Shown in pieces: positions 1 to 9,845 of a DNA stretch of 64,000 nt. A model generated the notes under the pieces. It did not search any database and was not told the origin of the DNA. It was given only the letters and a program-made list of their open reading frames with translations. A program made the position numbers and the translations under genes. The first letter of the stretch is position 1. Each line of letters begins with the position of its first letter. Source of the DNA: Marivirga aurantiaca (lineage in GTDB: Bacteria; Bacteroidota; Bacteroidia; Cytophagales; Cyclobacteriaceae); assembly GCF_016679925.1 (NCBI RefSeq), contig NZ_JAEQBW010000004.1:186001-250000 (forward strand), in the 5' to 3' direction.

Positions 1-39
1 CATCAAAAAGATGATTATGAGTTAAAAAGATTCCAACCT

Positions 40-702
40 TTATAAAACCACTAGTTGGTTATTGATCCCTTTTACGCCTTCCACATAAGCAACTTTATCA
101 GCCGCTACTCTTTTTGAAATGAGATTTGATACACGTCCCCGTAGGTTTACTATGCCATTTCTTACTTCAACAATAATCTCTGCGGAATTAACAAGAGGAC
201 TTTTTTTAAGTGCGTTTTGTATACTCTCTGCAATCTTTTCATCCTTTAGTTCATTTGTCCACACTACGTTCAACTTATTGTTTACATCAACTATTCCGGA
301 AATGCTAAAAGCTGTATTTTCAGCTACTCTCCTTTTCCAAAAGGCATCAACAGAACCCTCCATTGTGATTACACCTTTTTGGACCGTTACAGTAATTTTG
401 GAGGAGTCAATGCGGGGATCCCATTGTAGCATATTTTCAATAGAGGATTTTATTTCACTGTCAGATAATACATAGGTTTCTTCAGGATAAGTTACCATTA
501 TGTTATTTTCTACAACGTATACACCTGGTGTGGCTAATGCATCTTCTTCGGCTGATAGTTTTTCATAATAAGAAGGCACCATTCCCGATAAAGTAACTTT
601 GGAGCCAGACACTTTTATTTCAATATCAGAGGATAGAATTCTGTTGTCTTCAGCCAACTGGTCCCTTATCATTTTTTCTTTGGTTTCTTTTACAACGGCC
701 AT
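40..702 (-). CDS. Three-BON-domain protein (OsmY-like)
   Basis: A 220-residue protein without a signal peptide, built from three consecutive BON modules at about residues 8-72, 80-150 and 153-220. Each shows the alpha-beta pattern ending in a V..V.N.L/I.V-type strand, for example 'GIVDVNNKLNVVW' and 'GVKGINNQLVVL'. BON domains bind phospholipid or other envelope ligands, and in OsmY-type proteins they are linked to osmotic or general stress. The lack of a visible export signal suggests a cytoplasmic three-BON protein, a form common in Bacteroidota. The gene is monocistronic and divergent from the histidine kinase. The ATG start at 702 is the first in frame. The family is clear; the cellular role is inferred. 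Confidence 0.85.
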   Translation of the reverse strand: MAVVKETKEKMIRDQLAEDNRILSSDIEIKVSGSKVTLSGMVPSYYEKLSAEEDALATPGVYVVENNIMVTYPEETYVLSDSEIKSSIENMLQWDPRIDSSKITVTVQKGVITMEGSVDAFWKRRVAENTAFSISGIVDVNNKLNVVWTNELKDEKIAESIQNALKKSPLVNSAEIIVEVRNGIVNLRGRVSNLISKRVAADKVAYVEGVKGINNQLVVL

Positions 703-877
703 AGTTTTTTAAATTAAAAGGTTCGACTTATTAAAGGAATTAACGGTTTCTGAGGGCAAGGGTGTTTCAATACTAAAGTAAATTTTTCTTCACTTTTTAA
801 TTTGTGGTCGAAATGTAATAATTCATATATTTTTCGTTTTTAGAAACTACTCGTATATTTCAGCTTCAAGTAACAAA

Positions 878-2101
878 ATGGTCAACCCTTCGGAAAATCC
901 CTTTTTAGGGAGTGCATCTTCAATTTATCAGAGTAAATCTGCTCTTAAATGGGTGGCATTAGTATTTTCTCTGATTATAGGTATTGCCTCGGTATTTTAT
1001 ACCAACAGCATAGTGGAAGAATTGAAGGAAAGAGAAGAGCGTTATATTGACCTCTATGCTAAGACATTGGAATACACTATCAATCCAGATAACAGTGATA
1101 ACCTTATTTTTATTTATCAGGAAATTGTAGCACCAAATAATTCGATTCCTATCATTGTTGTAGATTCAGATGGTATGCCTACGGGGTATAGGAACATAAA
1201 GGTGGATAGTAGCAAACATAGTAATGAACAAATTAAATCAATTTTTGAGAAGGAATTGAAAATAATGGAACAGGAATATGAACCCATTGTACTTTATGAT
1301 TCCAATTCTGAGGTGACACGTGATTTGTACTATGTCTATTATCGAAATTCTGACTTGATTTATAGATTGAGATACTATCCCTACATACAGCTATCGGTTA
1401 TTGCAGCCTTTGTTTTTTTCGGTTATGTAGCTTTTAGTTATTCCAGAAGAGCAGAACAAAACCAGGTTTGGGTAGGCTTAGCCAAAGAAACCGCACATCA
1501 GTTGGGCACTCCCCTTTCCTCTTTAATGGCTTGGCTGGAAATTATGAAAATTGATGATGACCTGAAAGATAAGGAGGTCACACAGGAATTGGAGAAAGAC
1601 ATAGACAAGCTTGAATTGATTACTTCCCGCTTTTCAAGTATTGGTTCTGTCCCTGTATTAACTGAGCAAAATATCTCAAAAGTAATAAGCTCCACAGTGT
1701 CTTATTTGCAGAAACGGGTTTCTAAAAAAGTAGATATATTTTTTGATTGCAAAGATGATCTATTGACTGCAGAAATTAATAAGCCCCTTTTTGATTGGGT
1801 AATAGAGAATCTTTGCAAAAATGCAATTGATGCTATGAGCGGGGAGGGCAAAATCACGATTATGCTTAAAGAGGGCAAGTATGGAGACGTTTTGCTTGAT
1901 ATAAGTGATACAGGTAAAGGCATACCTTCAGGGAAAATAAAAGAGATATTTCAGCCGGGTTTTTCTACTAAAAAAAGAGGTTGGGGTTTAGGGCTCACTT
2001 TAGCAAAACGTATTATAGAGAACTATCATAATGGAAGAATAAGTGTGAAGGAATCAATTGTTGATAAAGGCACAACTTTCAGGATTATCCTTAAAAAATA
2101 A
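878..2101 (+). CDS. Membrane sensor histidine kinase
   Basis: A 407-residue sensor kinase. A membrane segment at about 25-45 and another at about 168-186 enclose a periplasmic sensor region of about 120 residues with no named domain that I recognise. The H-box follows as 'ETAHQLGTPLSSL' with phospho-acceptor H207, then N-box 'NLCKNAIDAM', G1 'DTGKGIP' and G2 'GWGLGLTLAKRII'. Reading QLGTP in place of ELRTP is a variant seen in Bacteroidota kinases. No response regulator lies beside it, so its partner must be elsewhere. It is divergent from the BON protein gene and followed by a small membrane protein with its own promoter. Kinase identity is certain; signal and target are unknown. Confidence 0.92.
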   Translation: MVNPSENPFLGSASSIYQSKSALKWVALVFSLIIGIASVFYTNSIVEELKEREERYIDLYAKTLEYTINPDNSDNLIFIYQEIVAPNNSIPIIVVDSDGMPTGYRNIKVDSSKHSNEQIKSIFEKELKIMEQEYEPIVLYDSNSEVTRDLYYVYYRNSDLIYRLRYYPYIQLSVIAAFVFFGYVAFSYSRRAEQNQVWVGLAKETAHQLGTPLSSLMAWLEIMKIDDDLKDKEVTQELEKDIDKLELITSRFSSIGSVPVLTEQNISKVISSTVSYLQKRVSKKVDIFFDCKDDLLTAEINKPLFDWVIENLCKNAIDAMSGEGKITIMLKEGKYGDVLLDISDTGKGIPSGKIKEIFQPGFSTKKRGWGLGLTLAKRIIENYHNGRISVKESIVDKGTTFRIILKK

Positions 2102-2154
2102 ATAAGAAGTACTATTCTTTTGAGACCATATTCAATCCATTCTTAAAATAGATA

Positions 2155-2183
2155 TTGTATTTGGTAAATTTTAATTACTTTTG
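2155..2183 (+). promoter_or_regulatory. Bacteroidota-type promoter (-33/-7)
   Basis: TTG at 2155-2157 is followed after 18 bases by TACTTTTG at 2176-2183, a perfect match to the Bacteroidota -7 consensus TAnnTTTG. The element ends only 9 bases before the ATG at 2193, so a transcript from it would have a very short leader. Assignment is by motif match only. Confidence 0.6.
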
Positions 2184-2192
2184 CACACTCAA

Positions 2193-2561
2193 ATGATGAA
2201 AGTGACAAACAAAATAAGGACCAATAAGAAAACAGCCATGGCGTTGTCAGGTATTCTTGTGGCCTTTTTATTGTTTTTTCAGCAGCCCTACACTTCTCAG
2301 ACCTCAACTGAGGATGGTCACTCTAATCCTAAGACTGAAAAGAAAGAAGATGCTAGCCAGGAGCAAGCGGAATATCAGATTATGTCATACCAGGTACTGC
2401 TTCCGGTACTACAGTTTAATTTATTCCATTCTTTTGATTTACTTATTGAGATTCCAAAAGTAGAAAAAGTCAATTTTTCAGAGTCCCATTCAGGTGACAA
2501 AGTGTTTCATAATTTTTTTGAGACACTCTTCAGGCAAATTATTTCGCCTAACGCCCCTTAA
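2193..2561 (+). CDS. Small single-pass membrane protein, unknown function
   Basis: I do not recognise this 122-residue protein. A basic N-terminus (about residues 1-16) precedes one hydrophobic segment at about 17-33, then a charged Ser/Glu/Lys linker and a more hydrophobic region (about 65-90) with no known motif. The frame is open upstream to a TTG at 2181, but that codon lies inside the predicted promoter, so the ATG at 2193 (or the adjoining one at 2196) is preferred. It sits between the histidine kinase and secDF, 86 bases ahead of the latter. A role in the envelope is plausible but not shown. Confidence 0.6.
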   Translation: MMKVTNKIRTNKKTAMALSGILVAFLLFFQQPYTSQTSTEDGHSNPKTEKKEDASQEQAEYQIMSYQVLLPVLQFNLFHSFDLLIEIPKVEKVNFSESHSGDKVFHNFFETLFRQIISPNAP

Positions 2562-2647
2562 TTTTAGTTGCCTCAAACTGCCTTATAGCTACATCAAAGT
2601 AGCTACTCAATAAAAAATATTACTACAATTTTAACAATTAATTTATT

Positions 2648-5600
2648 ATGAAAAATAAAGGATTTATCGTGTTTATGACGGTAATTGTAACGCTTTTATG
2701 CGTGTATTACCTTTCATTTACATTTGTTTCAAACGGTGTTAAAGAAGATGCCACTGAATATGCCAGAGATGAAGCGGGTAATGTTGACTATTCCAAAAAA
2801 CAGTTTTATTTGGATTCAGTTTACAATGAGCCTGTTTATAATTTGTTGGGAATAGAATTTACGTACAAGGAGATTCAGGACTTAGAGCTTAACCTTGGTT
2901 TGGATTTACAGGGAGGTATGCATGTTACGCTGGAAGTTTCCCCGGTGGATATCATCAAAGGATTAAGTGGGAATAATGAAGACCCTGAATTCCTTGCAGC
3001 TTTGGAGCTTGCTCAGGAAAGACAGAAAACCAGTCAGGAGTCCTTTGTGAATTTATTTTACGAAGCCTTTAATGAAACAGCCCCAAATACTAAACTTAGT
3101 ACAGTATTTGCGAATGCCGCTAACCGTGGAAAAATAGGTTTTGATACAGACGATTCCGAGGTTTTAAGAGTGATTAGATCAGAAGTGGATGATGCTATGG
3201 ATCGATCATTCAATATTTTAAGAACTCGTATTGACAGGTTTGGTACTTCACAACCTAACATTCAAAGACTGGAAAATACCGGTAGAATTCAAATAGAGTT
3301 GCCGGGTGTTGATAATCCTGAAAGGGTAAGAAAACTTTTGCAAGGTGTTGCAAAGTTGGAATTCTTACAGGTAATTGAGATCAATGAAGTAAGTGATGCT
3401 TTAACTCAAGCTAATGAGATTTTAGTTGAGGAACAAAAAGCCCAAAAGGAAACTTTGGGTGAAGGCGAAGAAGCTACAGATGCTCCACAAAGTGAAGATT
3501 TAGCTGATTTATTGCAGGATGAGCGTTCTGCAGACCAGGATACTCTCGGAACAGAAGGTGATACTTTGTCTACAGATGAAGATGCAAATCTGGATTCTTT
3601 GCAAGCCAGTGAGGACGTATCTCCATTGTTTAGTTTGATCAAGAGCCGTAATGGGTTGGTATATGATGTTGCAGACACTTCCAAAATCAATCAAATTATC
3701 CAAAGAGAAGATATCAAAAGCTTGTTTCCAAGAAACACAAGACTTGTATGGGATGTGAAAGCCAATAAGCTTGATGATGGTATGGAGCTATTGGAACTGT
3801 ATGTAGTTCGTACCTTAAGAGGTGATAAAGCGATGTTAACTGGTGAGGTAATTAATGATGCCCGTCAAACTTTTGATGAGGTAGGTCAACCTGCGGTTGA
3901 TATGAGTATGAATGCCGAAGGAGCAAGGAAATGGGCCAAAATCACTCGTGAAAATATTAATAACAGGATAGCGATTGTTTTGGATAATTATGTGTACTCT
4001 GCTCCAGTGGTAAATAGTGAAATCCCTAATGGGAAATCCATTATCCAGGGAAATTTCACTTTGGAAGAAGCCAAGGATTTAGCGAACATCTTAAAGGCAG
4101 GATCATTACCCGCACCTACCAGAATAGTAGAGGAAGCTACCATAGGACCAACTTTAGGAAAAGAGGCTCAGGCGCAAGGTATTCTTTCCATTGTAGCAGG
4201 GCTAGGCATGGTGGTTATTTTCATGATAGCATATTATGCCAAAGGTGGTATTGTGGCTAATATTGCTTTAGTATTCAACATCTTCTTTATACTAGGTATT
4301 TTAGCTCAGTTGAATGCAGCATTAACATTACCAGGTATTGCAGGTATTGTGTTGACCATTGGTATGTCCATTGATGCGAACGTGCTTATATTTGAACGTA
4401 TCCGGGAGGAAAGACGAAATGGCAATACTTTATTGAAATCTATTTCAGCTGGTTACGAGAAAGCTTATAGCTCAATTGTGGATGCTAACGTAACTACTTT
4501 CCTGATTGGAGCTATCTTATATTGGTTAGGTCAGGGTCCGGTAAAAGGTTTTGCCATTACTTTAATGATTGGTATTGCCTGCTCATTTTTCTCAGCAGTA
4601 TTTATTACCCGTGTGATTGTTACATGGATGAGTAAAAAAGGTGAGGATAGTAAAATTTCCTTCAGCACTCCATTTTCCAAGAATCTGTTTAATAACTTAT
4701 CAATCAACTTTATGACAAAAAGGAAGATGGCTTACATCGGGTCCGGAATTGTTATTGCAATAGGTTTGACGTTGATCAGTATCAATGGATTGAATTTAGG
4801 GGTTGATTTCACAGGTGGTAGATCTTATGTGGTGCGCTTTTCTGAAAAAGTGCAGCCTACTGAATTGAAACTGGCGTTGGAACAAACCTTTGAGAATAAA
4901 GGTACTGAAGTTAAAACATACGGAGCCAATAATATCCTTAAAGTGACTACTTCTTATCTGGTAGAAGAGGAATCTACTGAAGCAGATAATATTGTTCGGG
5001 ACAAATTAATTGAGGGCATTACAGCAACTACAGGAATGACTTATGCTAAGAATGAGTCAGGAATGGGGGAAAATATTTTCTCAATTAGTGGGTCTTCTAA
5101 AGTAGGGGCTACTATTGCCGATGATATAAAAAATGCCTCACAAGAATCCGTTATTTTCTCTTTGATTGCTATTTTTCTTTATATTTTAATAAGGTTTAGA
5201 AGATGGCAGTTTGGTTTGGGAGCAGTTGTAGCCTTGTTTCACGATACATTGATTGTGTTGTCTGCATTTGCCATTGCCAAATCATTTGGATTTGTATTTG
5301 AGATAGACCAGGTATTCATCGCAGCTATCTTAACAGTTATCGGTTATTCCATTAACGATACAGTGGTTGTTTTTGATAGGATAAGGGAAACTTTGGGTAT
5401 TACTTCCAAAGCTTCTAGTGAAGAAACTTTTAATACGGCCATCAATGATACCATTAGTAGAACAATTATGACATCCATGACTACATTAGTGGTTGTATTT
5501 GTGTTATTCCTTTTTGGTGGGGAAGTTTTAAGAGGATTCTCCTTTGCTTTATTGGTAGGTATTTTAGTGGGTACTTATTCTTCCATATTTATTGCTACGC

Positions 5601-5650
5601 CAATTGTATTGGACTTGGCTAAAAGGAAAAAGAAAAGAGTGGAAGCTTAA
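2648..5650 (+). CDS. secDF: Protein translocase subunit SecDF (fused)
   Basis: A 1000-residue fusion of SecD (about 1-620) and SecF (about 675-1000), the usual arrangement in Bacteroidota. The protein uses the proton gradient to help pull exported chains out of SecYEG on the periplasmic side. SecD features include the first membrane helix (6-28), 'LGLDLQGGMHVTLEV', and 'GMSIDANVLIFERIREE' in its helix bundle. SecF features include 'LGVDFTGG' and 'YSINDTVVVFDRIRET'. A Glu/Asp/Ser-rich insertion at about 255-315 in the periplasmic P1 region is longer than in enterobacterial SecD and is probably a flexible linker. It is monocistronic with a strong terminator just downstream. Confidence 0.97.
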   Translation: MKNKGFIVFMTVIVTLLCVYYLSFTFVSNGVKEDATEYARDEAGNVDYSKKQFYLDSVYNEPVYNLLGIEFTYKEIQDLELNLGLDLQGGMHVTLEVSPVDIIKGLSGNNEDPEFLAALELAQERQKTSQESFVNLFYEAFNETAPNTKLSTVFANAANRGKIGFDTDDSEVLRVIRSEVDDAMDRSFNILRTRIDRFGTSQPNIQRLENTGRIQIELPGVDNPERVRKLLQGVAKLEFLQVIEINEVSDALTQANEILVEEQKAQKETLGEGEEATDAPQSEDLADLLQDERSADQDTLGTEGDTLSTDEDANLDSLQASEDVSPLFSLIKSRNGLVYDVADTSKINQIIQREDIKSLFPRNTRLVWDVKANKLDDGMELLELYVVRTLRGDKAMLTGEVINDARQTFDEVGQPAVDMSMNAEGARKWAKITRENINNRIAIVLDNYVYSAPVVNSEIPNGKSIIQGNFTLEEAKDLANILKAGSLPAPTRIVEEATIGPTLGKEAQAQGILSIVAGLGMVVIFMIAYYAKGGIVANIALVFNIFFILGILAQLNAALTLPGIAGIVLTIGMSIDANVLIFERIREERRNGNTLLKSISAGYEKAYSSIVDANVTTFLIGAILYWLGQGPVKGFAITLMIGIACSFFSAVFITRVIVTWMSKKGEDSKISFSTPFSKNLFNNLSINFMTKRKMAYIGSGIVIAIGLTLISINGLNLGVDFTGGRSYVVRFSEKVQPTELKLALEQTFENKGTEVKTYGANNILKVTTSYLVEEESTEADNIVRDKLIEGITATTGMTYAKNESGMGENIFSISGSSKVGATIADDIKNASQESVIFSLIAIFLYILIRFRRWQFGLGAVVALFHDTLIVLSAFAIAKSFGFVFEIDQVFIAAILTVIGYSINDTVVVFDRIRETLGITSKASSEETFNTAINDTISRTIMTSMTTLVVVFVLFLFGGEVLRGFSFALLVGILVGTYSSIFIATPIVLDLAKRKKKRVEA

Positions 5651-5699
5651 TAAGCATTATATATTACCTCTGTAAATAGGGGGAGTAAATATTTTAGAA

Positions 5700-5737
5700 A
5701 GGCCGTTGCAAAAATATGTTGCAACGGCCTTTTTTTG
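5700..5737 (+). terminator. Rho-independent terminator of secDF
   Basis: A perfect 12-bp stem, AGGCCGTTGCAA at 5700-5711 pairing with TTGCAACGGCCT at 5719-5730, with a 7-base loop and a run of T to 5737. It lies 50 bases after the secDF stop. Confidence 0.93.
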
Positions 5738-5806
5738 CATTAATTTTTTAAGTGGTATTTTTTATTGCTTTATTTGTATTTATTTCATTAAAATTTCGCC
5801 CCTATC

Positions 5807-7735
5807 ATGACATTTAAACGACTTACCTTGTCGCTAATCTTTTATTTTTTATGTGCACCCCTATTTGCTCAGGAAAGTAGAGAATATGGAGATGTGACCT
5901 TTACAGACTTTGAGTTTCCTTCCACTATAGCTGATACCACTGCCGGGGCAGTAATATTACTGGATAAAGGATTAACAACCTATAACCACAACTTTAGCCC
6001 TACAATGACGAACCATCTGCGGATATTAATACTGAAAAACTCTGAATTAGACCGGGCAAATATCAAGATACCTCACAGTAAAGGATCAAAATCAAGAGGG
6101 GTTAAAGCGTGTTCTTATAATTTAGAAAGTGGAAAAATCATTAAAAACGAAATAAGCAGAAAAGATATTTTCAAAGAAAAAGTATCTGATGATATTGAAC
6201 AGGAAATATTCACTATTGCCAATGTTAAGCCCGGGTCAATTATTGAATATACATATACTGTGGAATATGGAACAATTTCAAGTCTTAACACCTGGTATTT
6301 TCAAACTTCAGTTCCGGTTTTATATTCTGAATATGTAGTTAAGATGCCGGCTTTTTTTAATTATAAGCAACGGATGACAGGTTTTATTCCTTTGGCTGAT
6401 TATTCTGAGGAAGTGAAGCATGGGTATTATAAGGGAACTTCCTTCAATGTTATTGAAAAGACCTTCATATCTAAAAACATTCCTGCTTTTGAATCGGAGC
6501 CTTTCATTTCATCAAAGGAGAATTACATTTCGAAAATCAAATTTGATTTGAGTGATTATAAATTTCCTAATTCATCAATAGTGGAAATTATTCCACCCTC
6601 TTATGGAAGGCTCATAGAAAAAATGGAAAAAGAAGAATATTATCAGGGTATTTATAAACCCAATGGATTCTTAAAGGAAGATGTGGAGAGTTTAATATCC
6701 AAAGAAGCTGTTGCTTTAGATAATATCCGTAAAATTTATGAATTTGTGCAATCAGCATATGAAGTGGATGATGAGATGATGAGCACAAGTTTAAGGAAAA
6801 TTCATAAGGAGAGAAAAGGATGGAGGCAGGACATCAATATGATATTAGCCGCAATGTACAATTATGCGGGTTATGAAGCTCACATCATCAGGTTAAGTAC
6901 TAAGAAGCATGGTTATGTGAATAGAAATTATCCTTCACCTAGAAATTTCAATTATTCTGTTTGCATGGTTCAGCTCAACGATCAGAAGTACATCCTTGAT
7001 GCATCAGAAAAATATTTGCCTTTTAATATTTTAAGACCTGAAACAGTGAATGATCAAGGTTTAATTATTTCGTCAAAACATTCAGGCTGGATTGACCTGA
7101 CCTATGGGAGCTCCAAAAAAACCAATGGGATGAGCAATTTCTCAATTAATGAAGATGGGTCTGTGGTTGGTAATGTTCAGTTACAGCACTTAGGGTATAG
7201 TAATTTCAACTTCCATAAAAAGTATGATAATGTGGATGAATATAAAGAGGAGTTTCAGGACAGGAACTTCCAGTTATCAATAATTGATCATAATGTTTCA
7301 ACTGAAAATCCTGAAAAGTTGCTGGAGAAGCTTGATTTCGAAATAGACAATTCAGCTACATTAATGGACAGTATGATAGTTTTTAATCCTACGTTTCTGG
7401 ACAAGATTAAGGATAATCCATTTCAAAAAGAGGAAAGGAAATTTCCTGTAACATTTGATGCTCCTGTGGATAATAGGCATACCTATAAAATTGCACTTCC
7501 CACTGACTTTGAAGTTACTGACTTGCCTGAAAATATTGCTATTGCTTTGCCAGGGAATGGAGGGCGCTTTTTATTCAGTTGCCAACAGATGAATGATGAA
7601 ATACTAATCAATTCTGTTTTTTCAATAAACAAAACACATTTTGGGAGAGAGGAATATGTGTATTTGAAGGAGTTCTATGCCCAGGTTATCGAAAAACAAT
7701 CTGAAGAAATCATTATTAAAAAGAAGAATTTCTAA
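5807..7735 (+). CDS. Exported DUF3857/transglutaminase-like protein, catalytic residues lost
   Basis: A 642-residue protein with a signal peptide (about 1-21, cleavage after 'LFAQ'). A DUF3857 beta domain (about 45-290) is followed by a transglutaminase-like domain (about 300-440) and a C-terminal beta region. The transglutaminase core is degenerate. Where the downstream paralogue has G-D-C-K this protein has G-W-R-Q (Arg340 in the place of the nucleophilic Cys), and where that one has F-N-H this has F-N-Y (Tyr383 for the catalytic His). It is therefore probably a non-enzymatic partner. The paralogue starts 34 bases downstream, so the two are co-transcribed. Substrate and role in the periplasm are unknown for the family. 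Confidence 0.85.
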   Translation: MTFKRLTLSLIFYFLCAPLFAQESREYGDVTFTDFEFPSTIADTTAGAVILLDKGLTTYNHNFSPTMTNHLRILILKNSELDRANIKIPHSKGSKSRGVKACSYNLESGKIIKNEISRKDIFKEKVSDDIEQEIFTIANVKPGSIIEYTYTVEYGTISSLNTWYFQTSVPVLYSEYVVKMPAFFNYKQRMTGFIPLADYSEEVKHGYYKGTSFNVIEKTFISKNIPAFESEPFISSKENYISKIKFDLSDYKFPNSSIVEIIPPSYGRLIEKMEKEEYYQGIYKPNGFLKEDVESLISKEAVALDNIRKIYEFVQSAYEVDDEMMSTSLRKIHKERKGWRQDINMILAAMYNYAGYEAHIIRLSTKKHGYVNRNYPSPRNFNYSVCMVQLNDQKYILDASEKYLPFNILRPETVNDQGLIISSKHSGWIDLTYGSSKKTNGMSNFSINEDGSVVGNVQLQHLGYSNFNFHKKYDNVDEYKEEFQDRNFQLSIIDHNVSTENPEKLLEKLDFEIDNSATLMDSMIVFNPTFLDKIKDNPFQKEERKFPVTFDAPVDNRHTYKIALPTDFEVTDLPENIAIALPGNGGRFLFSCQQMNDEILINSVFSINKTHFGREEYVYLKEFYAQVIEKQSEEIIIKKKNF

Positions 7736-7769
7736 TTAATTGAATGTTATTACTATAAGGCTACTTTAT

Positions 7770-9677
7770 ATGAAATTAACGATTTATTTTGTCTTGCTTA
7801 CATTAAGTCTCCCATCTTTTGCAAATGAGGACATTTATGATTCAAGAAAAATCCCGGCTGATCTTAAAAAAGATGCACATGCAGTTTTTCGTTTAGATGA
7901 GGGGGTTTTTGAAATACAGGCTGTCGACAAGGCTACTTATAGAGTTAAACAGATCATTACTATCTTGAATAAAAAGGCGGATCATTTTGCAGAAGTGGTG
8001 GTGGGTTATGATAAATTAATCAAAGTTAAATCATTAAATGCTGTTGCTTTTGACGAGAAAGGCAATCAAATCAACAAATGGAAGAAAAATGATTTTGAAG
8101 ATTACAGCAATATATCAGGTTCAAGTTTATATGAGGACAATAGGGTTTTATATGCAGATCTAAAGCAAAAGGATTATCCTTATACGATCGAAATTGAATA
8201 TGAATTACAATTTAAATACTTATACACCATTCCTGATTGGTATGTAATTCCCGGCTTTCATGTTGCTGTTGAAAAATCAGTATATACTATTAGTTATACG
8301 GAAGATACTTCGCCCAGATATAACTTAAAAAACACCACAATTGAACCTGTGAAAACAGTGGAAAAAGATATCACCTATTTGCATTGGGAATTCACCAATG
8401 TAAATGCTGAAAAACCTGAAATCTTTAGTAAAGGGATTTTAGCAATTACCCCCGCCATCATCCTTAGTCCTACGAAATTCAGTTTTGAAGGCTATGCTGG
8501 TGATATGTCAAGTTGGGATGGATTTGCAAGGTGGCAGCATAGTTTAAATAAAGGATTAAATGATCTGTCAGCCGAAACCAGGAATGAAATAAAAAGTTTA
8601 ACTGACGGCTTGGCGAGCGAAAAGGAGAAAGTCAAGGCGGTTTATCAATACGTGCAAAACAGATCACGTTATGTAAGTGTGCAATTAGGTATTGGGGGGT
8701 TTCAACCTTTTAGTGCCAGCACTGTACATAATACAGGATACGGAGATTGTAAAGGGTTGACTTTCTATACCCAATCATTATTAGAAGCAATAGGAATTAA
8801 TTCTTACTATTCATGGATTTATGCGGGAGAGGAAAATCAGGGCTTAAATCCTGACTTCCCCACCAATAAATTTAATCACGTAATTTTATTTGTTCCTTTA
8901 GAAAACGATACTGTTTGGCTGGAATGCACCAGTCAGAAACTTCCGGCAGGATTTTTAGGAAGCTTCACTAGTGATAGGTATGCCTTGGTGATGACTGGTG
9001 AAAAAGCGGATTTGATAAGAACCCCCACTTTTAGGGACGGTACTAATAAAGTGGAGCTGAAAGCCACCTTAACTTTGGATATGTCCGGAAATGCTGATAT
9101 TGAAGTGAGTTCACATCATTTAGGATTGGGGACGGAATATTATAGTATCGATAGATATGCTAATGAGAATCATAACAATCAGGATAAATGGGTTAGAAGA
9201 TTTATTCCTTTATCAGATTTACAGATAAAAGAATTTGAATTCTCAGAAATAAAAGGGGATTTACCGGAAGTTGCATTTAATTCTAAAGTGTTTGCCAGAA
9301 ATGTGGCCAAAAAAGTAGGGGATAAGTATTTACTGAACCCAAGCTTGTTAAATTATGAAACCAGAAGATTCAAGAAAGAGCCTGACCGAAAAACCAATAT
9401 AGATTTTCCTTATGACTACATCATGGAATATGAACTGGATATCATATTGCCAAAAGGGTATAAGATTAATAACCAATTAGAGGATGCTGAATTTAAAAAT
9501 CAATTTGGTGTTTTCAGTACGCAATATATTACTACAGATGATGGCATAAATTGCAAAAGAATCTTTAAGCCTAACACAGGAGAATATCCTGCTGATCAAA
9601 TAGAGGATTTGTGGGCATTCTTTGATAACATTAAGCAAATGGAAAACCAAAGATTGATGATATCAAAAGAAGAATAA
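7770..9677 (+). CDS. Exported DUF3857/transglutaminase-like protein, catalytic residues kept
   Basis: A 635-residue paralogue of the preceding gene. Signal peptide at about 1-19 ('LSLPSFA'), DUF3857 domain at about 40-270, transglutaminase-like domain at about 285-400. The papain-like core is preserved: Cys327 in 'GYGDCKGLTFY', His370 in 'FNHVILF', and Glu385 in 'VWLECTSQ' at the position of the usual Asp. The longest frame starts at TTG 7740, but the ATG at 7770 gives a clean signal peptide. Transcribed with the inactive-looking homologue upstream. It may cleave or cross-link a periplasmic substrate; none is known for these Bacteroidota pairs. Confidence 0.86.
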   Translation: MKLTIYFVLLTLSLPSFANEDIYDSRKIPADLKKDAHAVFRLDEGVFEIQAVDKATYRVKQIITILNKKADHFAEVVVGYDKLIKVKSLNAVAFDEKGNQINKWKKNDFEDYSNISGSSLYEDNRVLYADLKQKDYPYTIEIEYELQFKYLYTIPDWYVIPGFHVAVEKSVYTISYTEDTSPRYNLKNTTIEPVKTVEKDITYLHWEFTNVNAEKPEIFSKGILAITPAIILSPTKFSFEGYAGDMSSWDGFARWQHSLNKGLNDLSAETRNEIKSLTDGLASEKEKVKAVYQYVQNRSRYVSVQLGIGGFQPFSASTVHNTGYGDCKGLTFYTQSLLEAIGINSYYSWIYAGEENQGLNPDFPTNKFNHVILFVPLENDTVWLECTSQKLPAGFLGSFTSDRYALVMTGEKADLIRTPTFRDGTNKVELKATLTLDMSGNADIEVSSHHLGLGTEYYSIDRYANENHNNQDKWVRRFIPLSDLQIKEFEFSEIKGDLPEVAFNSKVFARNVAKKVGDKYLLNPSLLNYETRRFKKEPDRKTNIDFPYDYIMEYELDIILPKGYKINNQLEDAEFKNQFGVFSTQYITTDDGINCKRIFKPNTGEYPADQIEDLWAFFDNIKQMENQRLMISKEE

Positions 9678-9716
9678 GTATACTTTTCCTGTATTAAAAT
9701 TATGCATTACAAATTA

Positions 9717-9777
9717 GAGTAGGATTCTCGTGAAAATGAGTTTGCAATAAAATTCATCTTGATTCATGCGCCTACTC
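9717..9777. terminator. Imperfect hairpin between convergent genes
   Basis: GAGTAGG at 9717-9723 pairs with CCTACTC at 9771-9777, with further short complementary blocks inside (TGAA/TTCA, ATGA/TCAT). It lies between the convergent stops of the DUF3857 unit and the HisA-like gene, where a two-way terminator is expected, but there is no strong T run on either side. Confidence 0.35.
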
Positions 9778-9845
9778 CGAGCAAAACCTTGTCCTCTATC
9801 CGGGATATTATTGGGTTTTATAGGAACGTTCAAACAATTAAAAAA

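Noticed and set aside
119-475. Plus-strand open frame inside the BON protein gene
   Set aside because: It is a shadow of the opposite-strand gene; hydrophobic Ser/Phe-rich composition typical of antisense frames, with no homologous motif.
721-730. tRNA-like GGTTCGA sequence
   Set aside because: No acceptor or anticodon stem around it; no tRNA cloverleaf was found anywhere in the window.
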